DNA of 20,569 nucleotides from Ruminococcaceae bacterium UBA6845. GTDB lineage: Bacteria > Bacillota > Clostridia > Oscillospirales > Acutalibacteraceae. Below, piece by piece: positions 1-8,396 of this stretch. Each line of letters starts with the position of its first letter. The first letter of the stretch is position 1. The DNA is taken from positions 1-20,569 of the forward strand of contig DKDP01000047.1 of assembly GCA_002449395.1 (NCBI GenBank), in the 5' to 3' direction. Below the pieces are notes generated by a model. The model was not told where the DNA came from, ran no database searches, and was given only the letters and a program-made list of their open reading frames with translations. Both the position numbers and the translations under genes were made by a program.

Positions 1-15
1 ATTCAGAAATCAGAA

Positions 16-1800
16 TCAGAAGTCGATGGAAGCGAATGTTCCGTTGCTCTGATTGAAGATGTTCCATGTCTTCTTGAGACCTACCTTGCCGATAGCGCTG
101 TGGTTACCAACAGAGACGTTGAGGATACCGTAGATGTCTGCGTGACCGCTGATATCAATCTTTCCGTCTGTGTTTGCACCTGCTGCAAGCTCCTTGAGGT
201 AGTCAACAGGAATTGTAAGAGACGACTGAACAACTACGTTGCCGTTTGCGTCAACATACTTAGCCTGTGCCTCAACATAAGCACCAACGCCGCCCTCAAC
301 GCATACGTCTACAAGAGCGTAGCCATAGAGACCGAGTGATACATCAAGACCAAGACGAAGCTCGAACTGGCCATAGATGTTAACCTGACGATCAAGAACT
401 GTTGAATCGTTAACAGTGCTTACCTTGTTGTTGATGATCTCAACACCGTGCATTTCCTGAGAAGTTACAACGATTTCCATTCTGCCGTTTACGTCGATGT
501 TAAGGAGAACGTCGAATGTAACGGTAAGCGGAGTTGAACCGAGAGGAAGGGTGAATGTGAAGAGCTTGATTGATGTAGAATCGAGCTTTGAAAGAGCATA
601 CTTGTTAACAGCCTTTGCCCAGAAGTTGTCGCCTGAGAGCTTCTCGCCGACAGAAGCAACTTCGTCGCCGAATGTCTTAGCGTATGAACCTGAGATAGCT
701 GTTGTATCCTTAAGATCATAGTTGAACTTAAGATATACTTCGTTGAAGTTGAGCTTTGCAACGTTCATATCTGCCTTAGCGTCAACTGTGAGGTTTGTAA
801 GCTCATAAGCCTTTGAGAGTGTAACGCCGTCGCAAACGCTCTTAGCAACTGAGAAGTTGAGGCCTGTATCTGTGATCTTAGCCTTAACCTTGAAGCCCTT
901 TACAGAGAAGCTGACATTAGCGAGCTTCTTGAGAGTCTTCATAACGTCGTCCTTAGAGATAGCGTTTGTGTCGAGGTAACCGTCGGAAAGGATCTCTCCG
1001 TTACCGTCAGCGATCATTGCTGTTGCAAAATCAACATCAGATGTGCCTTCGTAGTCGATCTTCTCGATAACGTCCTCGATGTCAACCTTAGAGTTTGTAA
1101 CAACCTTCTCGCCGTCAACAACCTCAATAGCCTCTGCCTTGTAAGCAGCGCCGGTCATAATCTCATCGGACTGCTCAACAACATAGATGTCGCCTACTGC
1201 AAGATCTGAGCTTGCGGGAACAACGATGCTGTCTCCGTCAACAGTGTAGTCTGAAACAGTCTTAACACCGTCTTTGAGAACGAGCTTCTGAGTGTTTTCG
1301 TCGATTGAGCCACGGAGCTCAACTGCCTTTGCGATAGCTGCTGTTACGTCGTCCTCAGCCATAGCGCCGAGACCGAGCTTGTTCTTAGCATCAAGAGTGA
1401 TGATGCCGTTGTCAACCGCTGCGGCTACCTTCGCAACGTTCTTGATGGATGTAGCGTTCTCGATTACAGCGGTGGTCTCGTCAACCTTAACACCCGATGC
1501 ATTAACAAGAACTGTTGCTACGAATTCCGGAGTAACGGCCTTTGTAACGTCGATTGTATCATAATCAACGAGAACGTCATTATTATCTGCTGTTGCAACA
1601 GCTGCATAATACTCGTTGTCCGGCTTAACTCCACGGATCTCATCTGTGGACTCAACCGCCTGATAACCGAACGCTTCATCAACCTGCTCCAAGAATGCGC
1701 CTGTCTCAACCGTCTTTGTGCCCGGCCATACGAAGCCCGGGAAGATGCTGGTCATAACAAGCATTACAATGGAAACGATGATTGAAATGATCTTGGTCAT
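16..1800 (-). CDS. Secreted or membrane-anchored protein of unknown function (594 aa)
   Basis: I do not recognise this protein. The start is placed at 1800 because a perfect GGAGG (1808-1812) lies 7 nt upstream; the reading frame runs 15 codons further, but that part lies inside the untranslated leader. Residues 1-27 form an Ile/Val-rich hydrophobic segment after a single Lys, so it is a signal peptide or an N-terminal anchor; no clear AxA cleavage site is visible. The rest is acidic, poor in Cys (two), and rich in Val, Asp, Ala and Thr with alternating hydrophobic residues, which suggests beta-rich extracellular modules. The middle (about 60-270) is low in aromatic residues and reads like repeated small domains; the last 200 residues are Gly/Tyr/Val-rich. 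No LPxTG, SLH, dockerin or C-terminal membrane helix is seen. Lys is mostly AAG, which hints at high expression. It is monocistronic within the window, with its own promoter and leader. That it is expressed and exported is inferred; the function is unknown. Confidence 0.85.
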   Translation of the reverse strand: MTKIISIIVSIVMLVMTSIFPGFVWPGTKTVETGAFLEQVDEAFGYQAVESTDEIRGVKPDNEYYAAVATADNNDVLVDYDTIDVTKAVTPEFVATVLVNASGVKVDETTAVIENATSIKNVAKVAAAVDNGIITLDAKNKLGLGAMAEDDVTAAIAKAVELRGSIDENTQKLVLKDGVKTVSDYTVDGDSIVVPASSDLAVGDIYVVEQSDEIMTGAAYKAEAIEVVDGEKVVTNSKVDIEDVIEKIDYEGTSDVDFATAMIADGNGEILSDGYLDTNAISKDDVMKTLKKLANVSFSVKGFKVKAKITDTGLNFSVAKSVCDGVTLSKAYELTNLTVDAKADMNVAKLNFNEVYLKFNYDLKDTTAISGSYAKTFGDEVASVGEKLSGDNFWAKAVNKYALSKLDSTSIKLFTFTLPLGSTPLTVTFDVLLNIDVNGRMEIVVTSQEMHGVEIINNKVSTVNDSTVLDRQVNIYGQFELRLGLDVSLGLYGYALVDVCVEGGVGAYVEAQAKYVDANGNVVVQSSLTIPVDYLKELAAGANTDGKIDISGHADIYGILNVSVGNHSAIGKVGLKKTWNIFNQSNGTFASIDF

Positions 1801-1822
1801 ATCAATTCCTCCTTTAAATTTC

Positions 1823-1925
1823 TGAGGTGTCGGCATCTTTCCCACGGCTCAAAAGTGGTATAACGTTAGTACCGCTTCAGAGTTAAGCTGCCCGAAAGCA
1901 GCAACCCCGGTAGATACTCCCCTCA
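1823..1925 (-). ncRNA. Structured 5' leader, possible cis-regulatory RNA of unknown class
   Basis: The transcript from the promoter at 1932-1960 should begin near 1925 and run about 125 nt before the start codon. The leader can fold into one closed unit: outer helix TGAGG (1921-1925) with CCTCA (1823-1827); GTATC (1913-1917) with GATGC (1833-1837); TACCG (1908-1912) with CGGTA (1870-1874), enclosing hairpin GCTGC (1898-1902)/GCAGC (1887-1891) with loop TTTCGG; and CCAC (1855-1858) with GTGG (1842-1845). GGTA (1870-1873) could instead pair with TACC (1857-1860), giving a possible switch. The Shine-Dalgarno lies 10 nt past the outer helix, and no terminator with a T-run is present, so control, if any, would be of translation or RNA stability. 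It does not match the purine, SAM, glycine, c-di-GMP or yybP-ykoY consensus as I recall them. The pairing is seen in the sequence; the regulatory role is inference. Confidence 0.45.
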
Positions 1926-1931
1926 TAGTAA

Positions 1932-1960
1932 ATTATAATAGCTGAATCGGCATTTTGCAA
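1932..1960 (-). promoter_or_regulatory. Sigma-A promoter of the 594-aa secreted protein gene
   Basis: On the minus strand, -35 TTGCAA (1955-1960) and -10 TATAAT (1932-1937) are separated by 17 nt. The -10 box is perfect and the -35 box matches 4 of 6 consensus bases. Transcription should start near 1925, exactly where the foldable leader begins. Confidence 0.75.
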
Positions 1961-2155
1961 GTATTTTTTTGTAAAAGGAGAAAAATTTTATCTATTTTTG
2001 AAAATATCACTAAATATTGTGGTCAAAGTTGTGCAAAATACAATTCCGATGCCTTTTTTAACAAAAAGCAAACATTGTATAAATGTTTTTTGCCGATAAA
2101 TTGCCTCCCTATTACATTATATATATAATAAAACGCCTGCGGAACAAAATATTCC

Positions 2156-2184
2156 TTGACACAAAATTGGTTTTGTGATATCTT
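2156..2184 (+). promoter_or_regulatory. Promoter of the ileS T-box transcript
   Basis: TTGACA (2156-2161), a perfect -35 box, is followed after 17 nt by TATCTT (2179-2184), a 4/6 match to the -10 consensus. The predicted start near 2191 lies just before the first T-box helix. Between this promoter and the divergent one at 1932-1960 the DNA is very AT-rich and holds no gene; the only structure I see is a weak A/T hairpin at 2070-2088. Confidence 0.7.
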
Positions 2185-2190
2185 ATTAAC

Positions 2191-2422
2191 GATATAACAA
2201 AGGCTGTGACAAAGACAGTAACCGCATTGCGAAGCCAAAGCGAGCCGGGGAGGGTGTAAGCCCGGTGTGAGGTACATTGCGGCGAATATCACTTTCGAGC
2301 TGCGGACTGAATTGAGTAAGTCTTGACGGTTGTCCTCCGTTAAAGGGAACGCATATGAAGTATGTTGAATAGGTGGTTGCGAGTTTTCCTCGTCCTGTTT
2401 TACACGGGACGGGGATTTTTTA
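2191..2422 (+). promoter_or_regulatory. T-box leader, tRNA-Ile responsive
   Basis: This leader senses uncharged tRNA and controls read-through into ileS. Stem I is closed by CAGT (2216-2219)/ACTG (2306-2309) and CCGC (2222-2225)/GCGG (2302-2305), with the AGTA motif at 2217-2220. On the 3' side of Stem I lies the specifier ATC (2288-2290), an Ile codon, followed by a purine. The T-box core at about 2368-2380 contains TGGT (2374-2377), which can pair with the ACCA end of a tRNA with discriminator A, as tRNA-Ile has. CGAG (2380-2383) can pair with CTCG (2389-2392) as part of an antiterminator that uses the 5' arm of the terminator, so the two structures exclude each other. The specifier, acceptor match and downstream gene all agree on isoleucine. 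Confidence 0.9.
2388..2422 (+). terminator. Regulated intrinsic terminator of the ileS T-box
   Basis: A 10-bp stem (2388-2397 with 2405-2414, including G-U pairs) with a 7-nt loop is followed by A and seven T (2416-2422). It is the off state of the T-box switch, and its 5' arm overlaps the antiterminator. Confidence 0.9.
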
Positions 2423-2460
2423 ATGCGATATCCCTATCACACAAAAAGGAGCTATCATAA

Positions 2461-5400
2461 ATGTATAAGAAAGTTTCTGCAAACCTGAACTTTGTCGACA
2501 GAGAAAAGCAGGTCGAGAAGTTCTGGAAAGACAACCAGATCTTTGAAAAAACCTGTGAGAAAAAAGGTCCGTCCTATGTTTTCTATGACGGTCCGCCGAC
2601 CGCTAACGGCAAGCCGCATATCGGTCACGTTCTCACCCGTGTTATCAAGGATTTAATCCCCCGTTACCGCACAATGAAGGGCTATCAGGTTCCCCGTAAG
2701 GCGGGCTGGGATACTCACGGCCTCCCCGTTGAGCTTGAGGTTGAAAAGCTCCTCGGTCTCGACGGCAAGGAGCAGATCGAAGAGTACGGTCTTGAACCGT
2801 TTATCGAGAAATGTAAGGAAAGCGTCTGGAAATACAAGGGAATGTGGGAGGATTTCTCATTCACTGTCGGTTTCTGGGCAGATATGGAAAATCCGTATGT
2901 AACTTATCACAACCCGTATATCGAGTCCGAATGGTGGGCGCTTAAAAAGATCTATGAAAAGGGTCTTATCTACAAGGGATTCAAGATTGTTCCCTACTGC
3001 CCCCGTTGCGGAACTCCGCTTTCGTCCCACGAGGTTGCTCAGGGCTATAAGTCCGTCAAGGAGCGTTCGGCAATCGCACGCTTCAAGGTTAAGGGTGAGG
3101 ACGCCTATTTCCTCGCATGGACGACTACTCCGTGGACTCTTCCATCAAACGTTGCGCTCTGCGTGAACCCGACTGAGGAATATGCAAAGGTTAAGTGCAT
3201 CGACGGAAATGTTTATTACATCGCCGTTGCGCTTATGGATAAGGTTCTTTCACCTCTCGCCGAGGACGGAAAGCCGGCTTACGAGATTCTCGAAAAGTTT
3301 GTCGGCAAGGATCTTGAATATAAAGAATATGAGCCGCTCTTTGAGTGTGCAGGCAAGAAAGCCGAGCAGCAGCATAAGAAAGCTCATTTTGTTACGGTTG
3401 ACAGCTACGTTACAATGTCCGACGGTACAGGTATCGTTCACATTGCTCCGGCATTCGGTGAGGATGACTCGAGGATCGGCAGAAATTACGATCTTCCGTT
3501 CGTTCAGTTCGTTGACGGCAAGGGTAATATGACGGAGGAAACTCCGTTTGCGGGCCTCTTTGTCAAGGATGCGGACGTTCCTGTTCTTCAGAACCTTGAA
3601 GAGAGAGGTCTCCTCTTCAGCGCACCGAAGTTTGAGCACGATTATCCGTTCTGCTGGCGCTGTGACACTCCGCTCATCTACTATGCAAGAGAGTCTTGGT
3701 TCATCAAGATGACAGCGGTTAAGGACGACCTTATCAGAAACAACAATACAATCAACTGGATTCCCGAGAGCATCGGTAAGGGTCGTTTCGGCGACTGGCT
3801 TGAAAATGTTCAGGATTGGGGCATCAGCCGTAACCGTTACTGGGGCACTCCGCTCAACATCTGGGAGTGTGAATGCGGTCACAGACATTCAATCGGCAGT
3901 ATTGAGGAGCTCAAGAGTATGTCCGATAACTGCCCCGACGATATCGAGCTTCACCGTCCGTACATTGACGCTGTCACAATCAAGTGTCCCGAGTGCGGCA
4001 AGCAGATGAAGCGTGTTCCCGAGGTTATCGACTGCTGGTTTGATTCGGGCTCAATGCCTTTTGCACAGCATCATTATCCGTTTGAAAATAAGGATCTCTT
4101 TGAAAGCCAGTTCCCGGCGGACTTCATCTCCGAGGCTGTTGACCAGACAAGAGGCTGGTTCTATTCGCTTCTTGCAATTTCAACCCTTATCTTCAACAAA
4201 GCTCCGTTCAAGAATGTTATCGTTCTCGGTCACGTTCAGGACGAAAACGGACAGAAGATGAGTAAATCCAAGGGCAACGCCGTTGACCCGTTTGACGCTC
4301 TCAAGACCTACGGCGCTGACGCTATCCGCTGGTATTTCTACACGAACTCAGCTCCGTGGCTCCCGAACCGTTTCCACGGCAAGGCCGTTATCGAGGGTCA
4401 GCGCAAGTTTATGGGAACCCTTTGGAACACCTACGCATTCTACGTTCTTTATGCCGAGATTGACAAGTTCGATCCGACGAAGTATGAGCTTGATTACAGC
4501 AAACTTTCCGTTATGGACAAGTGGCTTCTTTCAAAGCTCAATTCGATGGTAAAGAGCGTTGACGATAATATGGCAAATTACAGAATCCCCGAGTCTTGCA
4601 AGGCTCTTCAGGAATTTGTCGATGATATGAGTAACTGGTATGTTCGCCGCTGCCGTGAGCGTTACTGGAAGCAGGGACTTGAGCAGGATAAGATCAACGC
4701 TTATCTCACTCTTTATACCGCACTTGTTACGGTCGCAAAGGCTTCCGCTCCGATGATTCCGTTTATGACAGAGGACATTTATCAGAACCTTGTCCGCTCG
4801 GTCGATAAGGACGCTCCCGAGAGCATTCACCTCTGCTCATTCCCCGAGGTTAACGAGGATTACATTGATCTTGATCTTGAGAAGAATATGGATGAGGTTC
4901 TCAATATTGTAGGTCTCGGACGTGCGGCAAGAAACGGCGCAAATATCAAGAACCGTCAGCCGCTCGCAAAGATGTTTGTCAATGCGGATATCAAGCTCGA
5001 GGGCTACTATAAGGATATCATCGAGGACGAGCTTAACATCAAGGACGTTGTCTTTGTTGACGCCGCAGACGAGCTTTCCGACTACAACTTCAAGCCGCAG
5101 CTTAAGACGCTCGGACCGAAGTACGGCAAGAATCTCGGCGAGATCAGAACCGCACTTTCCGAGCTTGACGGCTCAAAGGCAAAGAAGGAGCTTGACGCAG
5201 ACGGTCACATCACGCTGAATATCAGCATCGGTGCAATTGAGCTGACAGCCGATGATCTTCTCATCGAAGCTGTTCAGAAATCGGGTCTTTTCTCGGTATC
5301 CGACTTCGGCGTAACCGTTGCAATCGACACAACGCTCACTCCCGAGCTTGTCGAGGAGGGCTTTGTCCGTGAGATTATCAGTAAGATCCAGACAATGCGT

Positions 5401-5607
5401 AAGGATGCAGATTTCAACGTTACCGATCACATCATCATCAGTGTTGAGGGCAACGACAAGATTGCCGATATCATCACACGCAACAAGTCGGATATCTTCA
5501 CCGCAGTTGTTGCAGACGACCTCGTTGTAGGCTCCGCCGACGGTCACACCGCCGAGTGGAACATCAACGGCGAAAAGGCAACATTCGGCGTAAAGGTCAA
5601 CAAATAA
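2461..5607 (+). CDS. ileS: Isoleucyl-tRNA synthetase, type 2 (IleRS2)
   Basis: This enzyme joins isoleucine to tRNA-Ile using ATP in the cytoplasm. It is a class I synthetase: HIGH is at residues 53-56 and KMSKS at 599-603. The editing (CP1) domain is marked by WTTTPWTLPSN (about 220-230) and DGTGIVHIAPAFGEDD (321-336), the parts that clear mischarged Val. Four Cys pairs or clusters (C180/C183, C398/C401, C470/C472, C509/C512) could hold zinc in the insertions. The anticodon-binding region follows residue 650, and the tail beyond 900 is the long type-2 C-terminus. The length (1048 aa, against about 920-940 for type 1) and the GWDTHGLPVE context after HIGH fit the eukaryote-like IleRS2 group, which is known to be less sensitive to mupirocin. 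The start has AGGAG (2447-2451) 9 nt upstream. It is single-gene, under T-box control and ends in its own terminator. Confidence 0.98.
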   Translation: MYKKVSANLNFVDREKQVEKFWKDNQIFEKTCEKKGPSYVFYDGPPTANGKPHIGHVLTRVIKDLIPRYRTMKGYQVPRKAGWDTHGLPVELEVEKLLGLDGKEQIEEYGLEPFIEKCKESVWKYKGMWEDFSFTVGFWADMENPYVTYHNPYIESEWWALKKIYEKGLIYKGFKIVPYCPRCGTPLSSHEVAQGYKSVKERSAIARFKVKGEDAYFLAWTTTPWTLPSNVALCVNPTEEYAKVKCIDGNVYYIAVALMDKVLSPLAEDGKPAYEILEKFVGKDLEYKEYEPLFECAGKKAEQQHKKAHFVTVDSYVTMSDGTGIVHIAPAFGEDDSRIGRNYDLPFVQFVDGKGNMTEETPFAGLFVKDADVPVLQNLEERGLLFSAPKFEHDYPFCWRCDTPLIYYARESWFIKMTAVKDDLIRNNNTINWIPESIGKGRFGDWLENVQDWGISRNRYWGTPLNIWECECGHRHSIGSIEELKSMSDNCPDDIELHRPYIDAVTIKCPECGKQMKRVPEVIDCWFDSGSMPFAQHHYPFENKDLFESQFPADFISEAVDQTRGWFYSLLAISTLIFNKAPFKNVIVLGHVQDENGQKMSKSKGNAVDPFDALKTYGADAIRWYFYTNSAPWLPNRFHGKAVIEGQRKFMGTLWNTYAFYVLYAEIDKFDPTKYELDYSKLSVMDKWLLSKLNSMVKSVDDNMANYRIPESCKALQEFVDDMSNWYVRRCRERYWKQGLEQDKINAYLTLYTALVTVAKASAPMIPFMTEDIYQNLVRSVDKDAPESIHLCSFPEVNEDYIDLDLEKNMDEVLNIVGLGRAARNGANIKNRQPLAKMFVNADIKLEGYYKDIIEDELNIKDVVFVDAADELSDYNFKPQLKTLGPKYGKNLGEIRTALSELDGSKAKKELDADGHITLNISIGAIELTADDLLIEAVQKSGLFSVSDFGVTVAIDTTLTPELVEEGFVREIISKIQTMRKDADFNVTDHIIISVEGNDKIADIITRNKSDIFTAVVADDLVVGSADGHTAEWNINGEKATFGVKVNK

Positions 5608-5620
5608 AACTATATAATTT

Positions 5621-5659
5621 AAAAGCTGTAATCCACACATCGTGAATTACAGCTTTTTT
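5621..5659 (+). terminator. Intrinsic terminator after ileS
   Basis: A 12-bp perfect stem (5621-5632 with 5646-5657) with a 13-nt loop ends in a run of six T. It lies 14 nt after the ileS stop. The A-rich 5' arm means it could also work, more weakly, on minus-strand transcripts. Confidence 0.9.
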
Positions 5660-5676
5660 GCAGCTATATTAAAATT

Positions 5677-5707
5677 AAAGTGATGCCACATAATGCGGCA
5701 TCACTTT
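5677..5707 (-). terminator. Terminator-like hairpin after the secreted PHP gene
   Basis: An 11-bp perfect stem (AAAGTGATGCC at 5677-5687 with its complement at 5697-5707) has a 9-nt loop and lies 20 nt beyond the minus-strand stop. Reading on the minus strand, the tail is T-rich but broken by A, so termination may be only partly efficient; the ileS terminator beyond it gives a second barrier. Confidence 0.7.
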
Positions 5708-5727
5708 GAGGTTTTATATGCTATTAC

Positions 5728-8334
5728 TTAAATTGCGTTTATGAGGGCAGTGTAGGCTGTTGAGACCTCGCTTGCCGTTGCTGCCGGATTGCCGAGAACC
5801 GTGCCTGCATTCATAAGAGCCGTTGTATATGCGCCGTTGTCTGCCATTTCATATGCTGAGCAGATCGCCGCATTATAAGCTGTTCTGAGCTCTGCCTTGT
5901 TGACGTAATTTGCATTAATCGTCACATTATAATAGTTGTTGTTCTGTCTCTTGCCTCTGAGGGTGATTGTGTAAGCAGAAATTGTGAGCTTCTTAGTTCC
6001 CTCGGCACCGATCTTATTCGCATAGCTGATTCCGTTGCTGTAAGCCGAACCGACCTTTGCGGAAAGATTTGTAACTGTTGTTGTCGTTCCGTCAACCGTC
6101 TGTTTGATATAGCCCGAAGCAACATCGTCGCCCTGAATATCGCACTGCCAGTAACCGATCTTGAGATTCGGAACCTGATTGAGGTTTGTGATACGGCTCG
6201 AATCTACATAAACCGTACCGGTTCCGCCGTTAACGGTGTGCGAATCCTTTGCATTTGACTTGTGACTCCAGCTTCCGTACTCAACGCCGCCGTTTGTCGA
6301 CTTTGTGAACCAATCGCCGATTCCCGTGTTGGATGTCGGTGCGGAATCCGTGAAGAAATTCTTTGTGCAGGTGTATGAACCGCCTGTAACGCTGTCAAAT
6401 CCGATTGCGTAGAGGACGCCCTGGTTGAATACATCGGTACTGTATGTGTGAACCTGTCTGATGCCTGCCGCAACCTCGCTTGTGTTCGGAGCATAGACAT
6501 ATGAATATGCCGTTGCCGTACCTTTTTCACCGTTTTGGAGAGTGAATGTTGCAGTCCATTTAATTGTCTTGCCCGAGCCTGCCGCAGGAGCGGAGTTAAT
6601 TCTTCCGGCGGAGATTGCAGTTGAAAGAGTACCGCTCGATGAGCTGCTGCCGTTTGTGTAGCTGACTGTTGAATCGCTTACGGAAACAGTTAAATCAGTC
6701 GCCTTGTCGCAGTTGAAGAAAATGTTACCTGTCGTCTTGGATGCGTTGCTGATGAGTGCTCCGTCCGCCTTGTTTTCACGGTCAACATAATATTGGAAGC
6801 TGTTCGATCCCGGAGCAAGGTAAATTGTCTCGGGAACGTAGAACATTGTTGTAACTACACCCATATCAGCCTTGAGCTGAACATTGATCTTTATCTGAAG
6901 TCCCGCATTTACGGACGCCTGAGTAACTGTGAATTTATCCGTCTTTGTCTCATAGCCGGTTCTTGATGCGGTGTATGTGTATGTGCCTGCGCCGAGCTTG
7001 TAGAAGTTGTCGGAATTGCAAGCGTCGATAACGTTTCCATTTGAATCCTTGACCGTAACAGTCGTGTCGGCGGAGGGAAGAATGAACTGAACCGAGCTTG
7101 TCGATGTGTCGGTCTTTGTTACAAGGAACGGCTGAGCGTAGCAGATGCCGCCGTCGCCGAGAACATAGATACGAACGTAAGAATTGATCTCGTCCTCGTA
7201 ATCGTTGAGATCAAATGTGATTGTGTCGTTGTCATTCTTAACCTTTTTCTCGGCAATAACCTTGCCGTCGGCTACCATCTTGACAACATTTGCATTATAA
7301 GGATTAACGCTGATCTGATTTGTCTCATCGTCAACGTTAACTCTGCTGATCATCGGGAACTCGCCCTGAGCCTCAAAGCCGTCGCCGAGCTCCGCCTCTG
7401 TTTTAGCTGTCTTGGAGCAGGCAAAGAATGTGCCGTTTTCCATACTTGTGCGGATGTTTGCCTGTGTGTTCTCGGGCATTACAAAATACTGTGCGTTGTT
7501 TGCAACATCGCCGAAATCGTGTGCGTCATCCTCGCAGAAGCCCCAGATGTTTCTGCCGAGCGGAGCTGTGCGCTTGAGCGTCTCGTCATAAAGATAACGG
7601 TCGTTATGAGTTCTGTTATCCTTTGTATTGACAAGCTCCATACCGATGCAAGCCGAATAATTAAGGAAGAGCTTTGAAAACTTTGTAACAAACTCGTCGT
7701 TATATGTGTTGATGTCGTGTCGACCCTCTGTCCACTCACCGACATGGTTGATGTGGCAGATACCGCCTGCAGCCTGACTCTTTTTGATTGCGTCCTCGGG
7801 CCATTTTGCGTCAAGCTCAAGATCGCCGTGACCGCAGTCCGCATAGTAGCTGTTGACGTGGCACTTAGCGGTTGATGCGCCGTTAAGCTCAATGCCGAGC
7901 GGAACCTCTGTCATTCCGTCGCCGCCACGGTCCGCACCCGTTGTGATCTCCTTATATCTCTCCTCGGTCAGCTCATCAATATTGCCGTGTGAGAAATACT
8001 GATAACCGAAGATTGAAAGTCTTGTCTGATCCTTTGTCCAGGAATAGTTAACCGTACCATGATCGGTCAGGGCAAGAGCCTGGAAGCCGAGAGAATAATA
8101 CTTCTCGATCATATCGTCCAGCTCAATGTCGCCGTCACTTCTTACCGTGTGAACGTGGGTTGCGCCCTTATACGCCTTCCACGTGTCCCAATCAACCGAC
8201 TCATACGGGTTGGTGATTTTGAAATCGTATTCGCCTATCGAATCATAAGCGGCGGCAAAAGCCGTTGACGGAATATAAGCCATCAAGGACAGTACCATAA
8301 CGATGCTGAGAATAATTGACAAAGTTTTACGCAT
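5728..8334 (-). CDS. Secreted multidomain PHP (CehA/McbA-like) metallohydrolase
   Basis: A secreted protein of 868 aa. Residues 1-27 are a signal peptide with likely cleavage after AFA (25-27). A PHP-type metal-dependent hydrolase domain covers about 30-310. Its metal ligands look complete: HxH (H60, H62), D67, TDH (D91, H92), E149 in GIEL, H159, H194/H197 in CHINH, and D270/H272 in EDDAHD. The pattern resembles CehA/McbA-type proteins rather than polymerase PHP domains. A PEGA-like beta module follows (about 413-470, with GAGTYTYTASRTGYE), then Ser/Thr/Gly-rich beta modules (about 480-800), then a helical FIVAR-like module at the C-terminus (about 812-868). There is no sortase signal, dockerin or membrane anchor. 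GGAGG lies just upstream of the start. The substrate is unknown; an extracellular phosphoester or ester seems likely, with the FIVAR-like end possibly binding the envelope or glycans (inference). Confidence 0.85.
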   Translation of the reverse strand: MRKTLSIILSIVMVLSLMAYIPSTAFAAAYDSIGEYDFKITNPYESVDWDTWKAYKGATHVHTVRSDGDIELDDMIEKYYSLGFQALALTDHGTVNYSWTKDQTRLSIFGYQYFSHGNIDELTEERYKEITTGADRGGDGMTEVPLGIELNGASTAKCHVNSYYADCGHGDLELDAKWPEDAIKKSQAAGGICHINHVGEWTEGRHDINTYNDEFVTKFSKLFLNYSACIGMELVNTKDNRTHNDRYLYDETLKRTAPLGRNIWGFCEDDAHDFGDVANNAQYFVMPENTQANIRTSMENGTFFACSKTAKTEAELGDGFEAQGEFPMISRVNVDDETNQISVNPYNANVVKMVADGKVIAEKKVKNDNDTITFDLNDYEDEINSYVRIYVLGDGGICYAQPFLVTKTDTSTSSVQFILPSADTTVTVKDSNGNVIDACNSDNFYKLGAGTYTYTASRTGYETKTDKFTVTQASVNAGLQIKINVQLKADMGVVTTMFYVPETIYLAPGSNSFQYYVDRENKADGALISNASKTTGNIFFNCDKATDLTVSVSDSTVSYTNGSSSSSGTLSTAISAGRINSAPAAGSGKTIKWTATFTLQNGEKGTATAYSYVYAPNTSEVAAGIRQVHTYSTDVFNQGVLYAIGFDSVTGGSYTCTKNFFTDSAPTSNTGIGDWFTKSTNGGVEYGSWSHKSNAKDSHTVNGGTGTVYVDSSRITNLNQVPNLKIGYWQCDIQGDDVASGYIKQTVDGTTTTVTNLSAKVGSAYSNGISYANKIGAEGTKKLTISAYTITLRGKRQNNNYYNVTINANYVNKAELRTAYNAAICSAYEMADNGAYTTALMNAGTVLGNPAATASEVSTAYTALINAI

Positions 8335-8368
8335 TGGATTTCCTCCCTATTCTGATTCCCCACCGAAT

Positions 8369-8396
8369 AGTTTACCACTTTTTACAAAATAGTCAA
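8369..8396 (-). promoter_or_regulatory. Promoter of the secreted PHP gene
   Basis: On the minus strand, -35 TTGACT (8391-8396) and -10 TAAACT (8369-8374) are 16 nt apart, and TGG just before the -10 forms an extended -10 element. The expected 5' UTR is about 30 nt and unstructured. The 85 nt further upstream, to the divergent promoter at 8483, are AT-rich with no gene. Confidence 0.6.

Noticed and set aside
1823..1925. Partial likeness of the leader to a purine riboswitch (GGGAGTATCTACC) and to the SAM-box end (GGAAAGATG)
   Set aside because: The other conserved parts of those aptamers are absent and the helices do not match their layout. Only short local strings agree.
2070..2091. A/T-only hairpin with a T-run that looks like a terminator
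   Set aside because: The stem is 7 bp of nearly pure A/T in very AT-rich DNA between divergent promoters, where no transcript needs to end.
2023..2292. Minus-strand 89-codon open frame
   Set aside because: It overlaps the ileS promoter and T-box leader, has no ribosome binding site, and its composition is not protein-like.
3250..3888. Minus-strand 212-codon open frame inside ileS
   Set aside because: It is antisense to the conserved IleRS catalytic and editing region, and arises from its codon bias.
5173..5640. Minus-strand 155-codon open frame over the end of ileS
   Set aside because: It starts within the ileS terminator and has no ribosome binding site; a shadow of the ileS 3' end.
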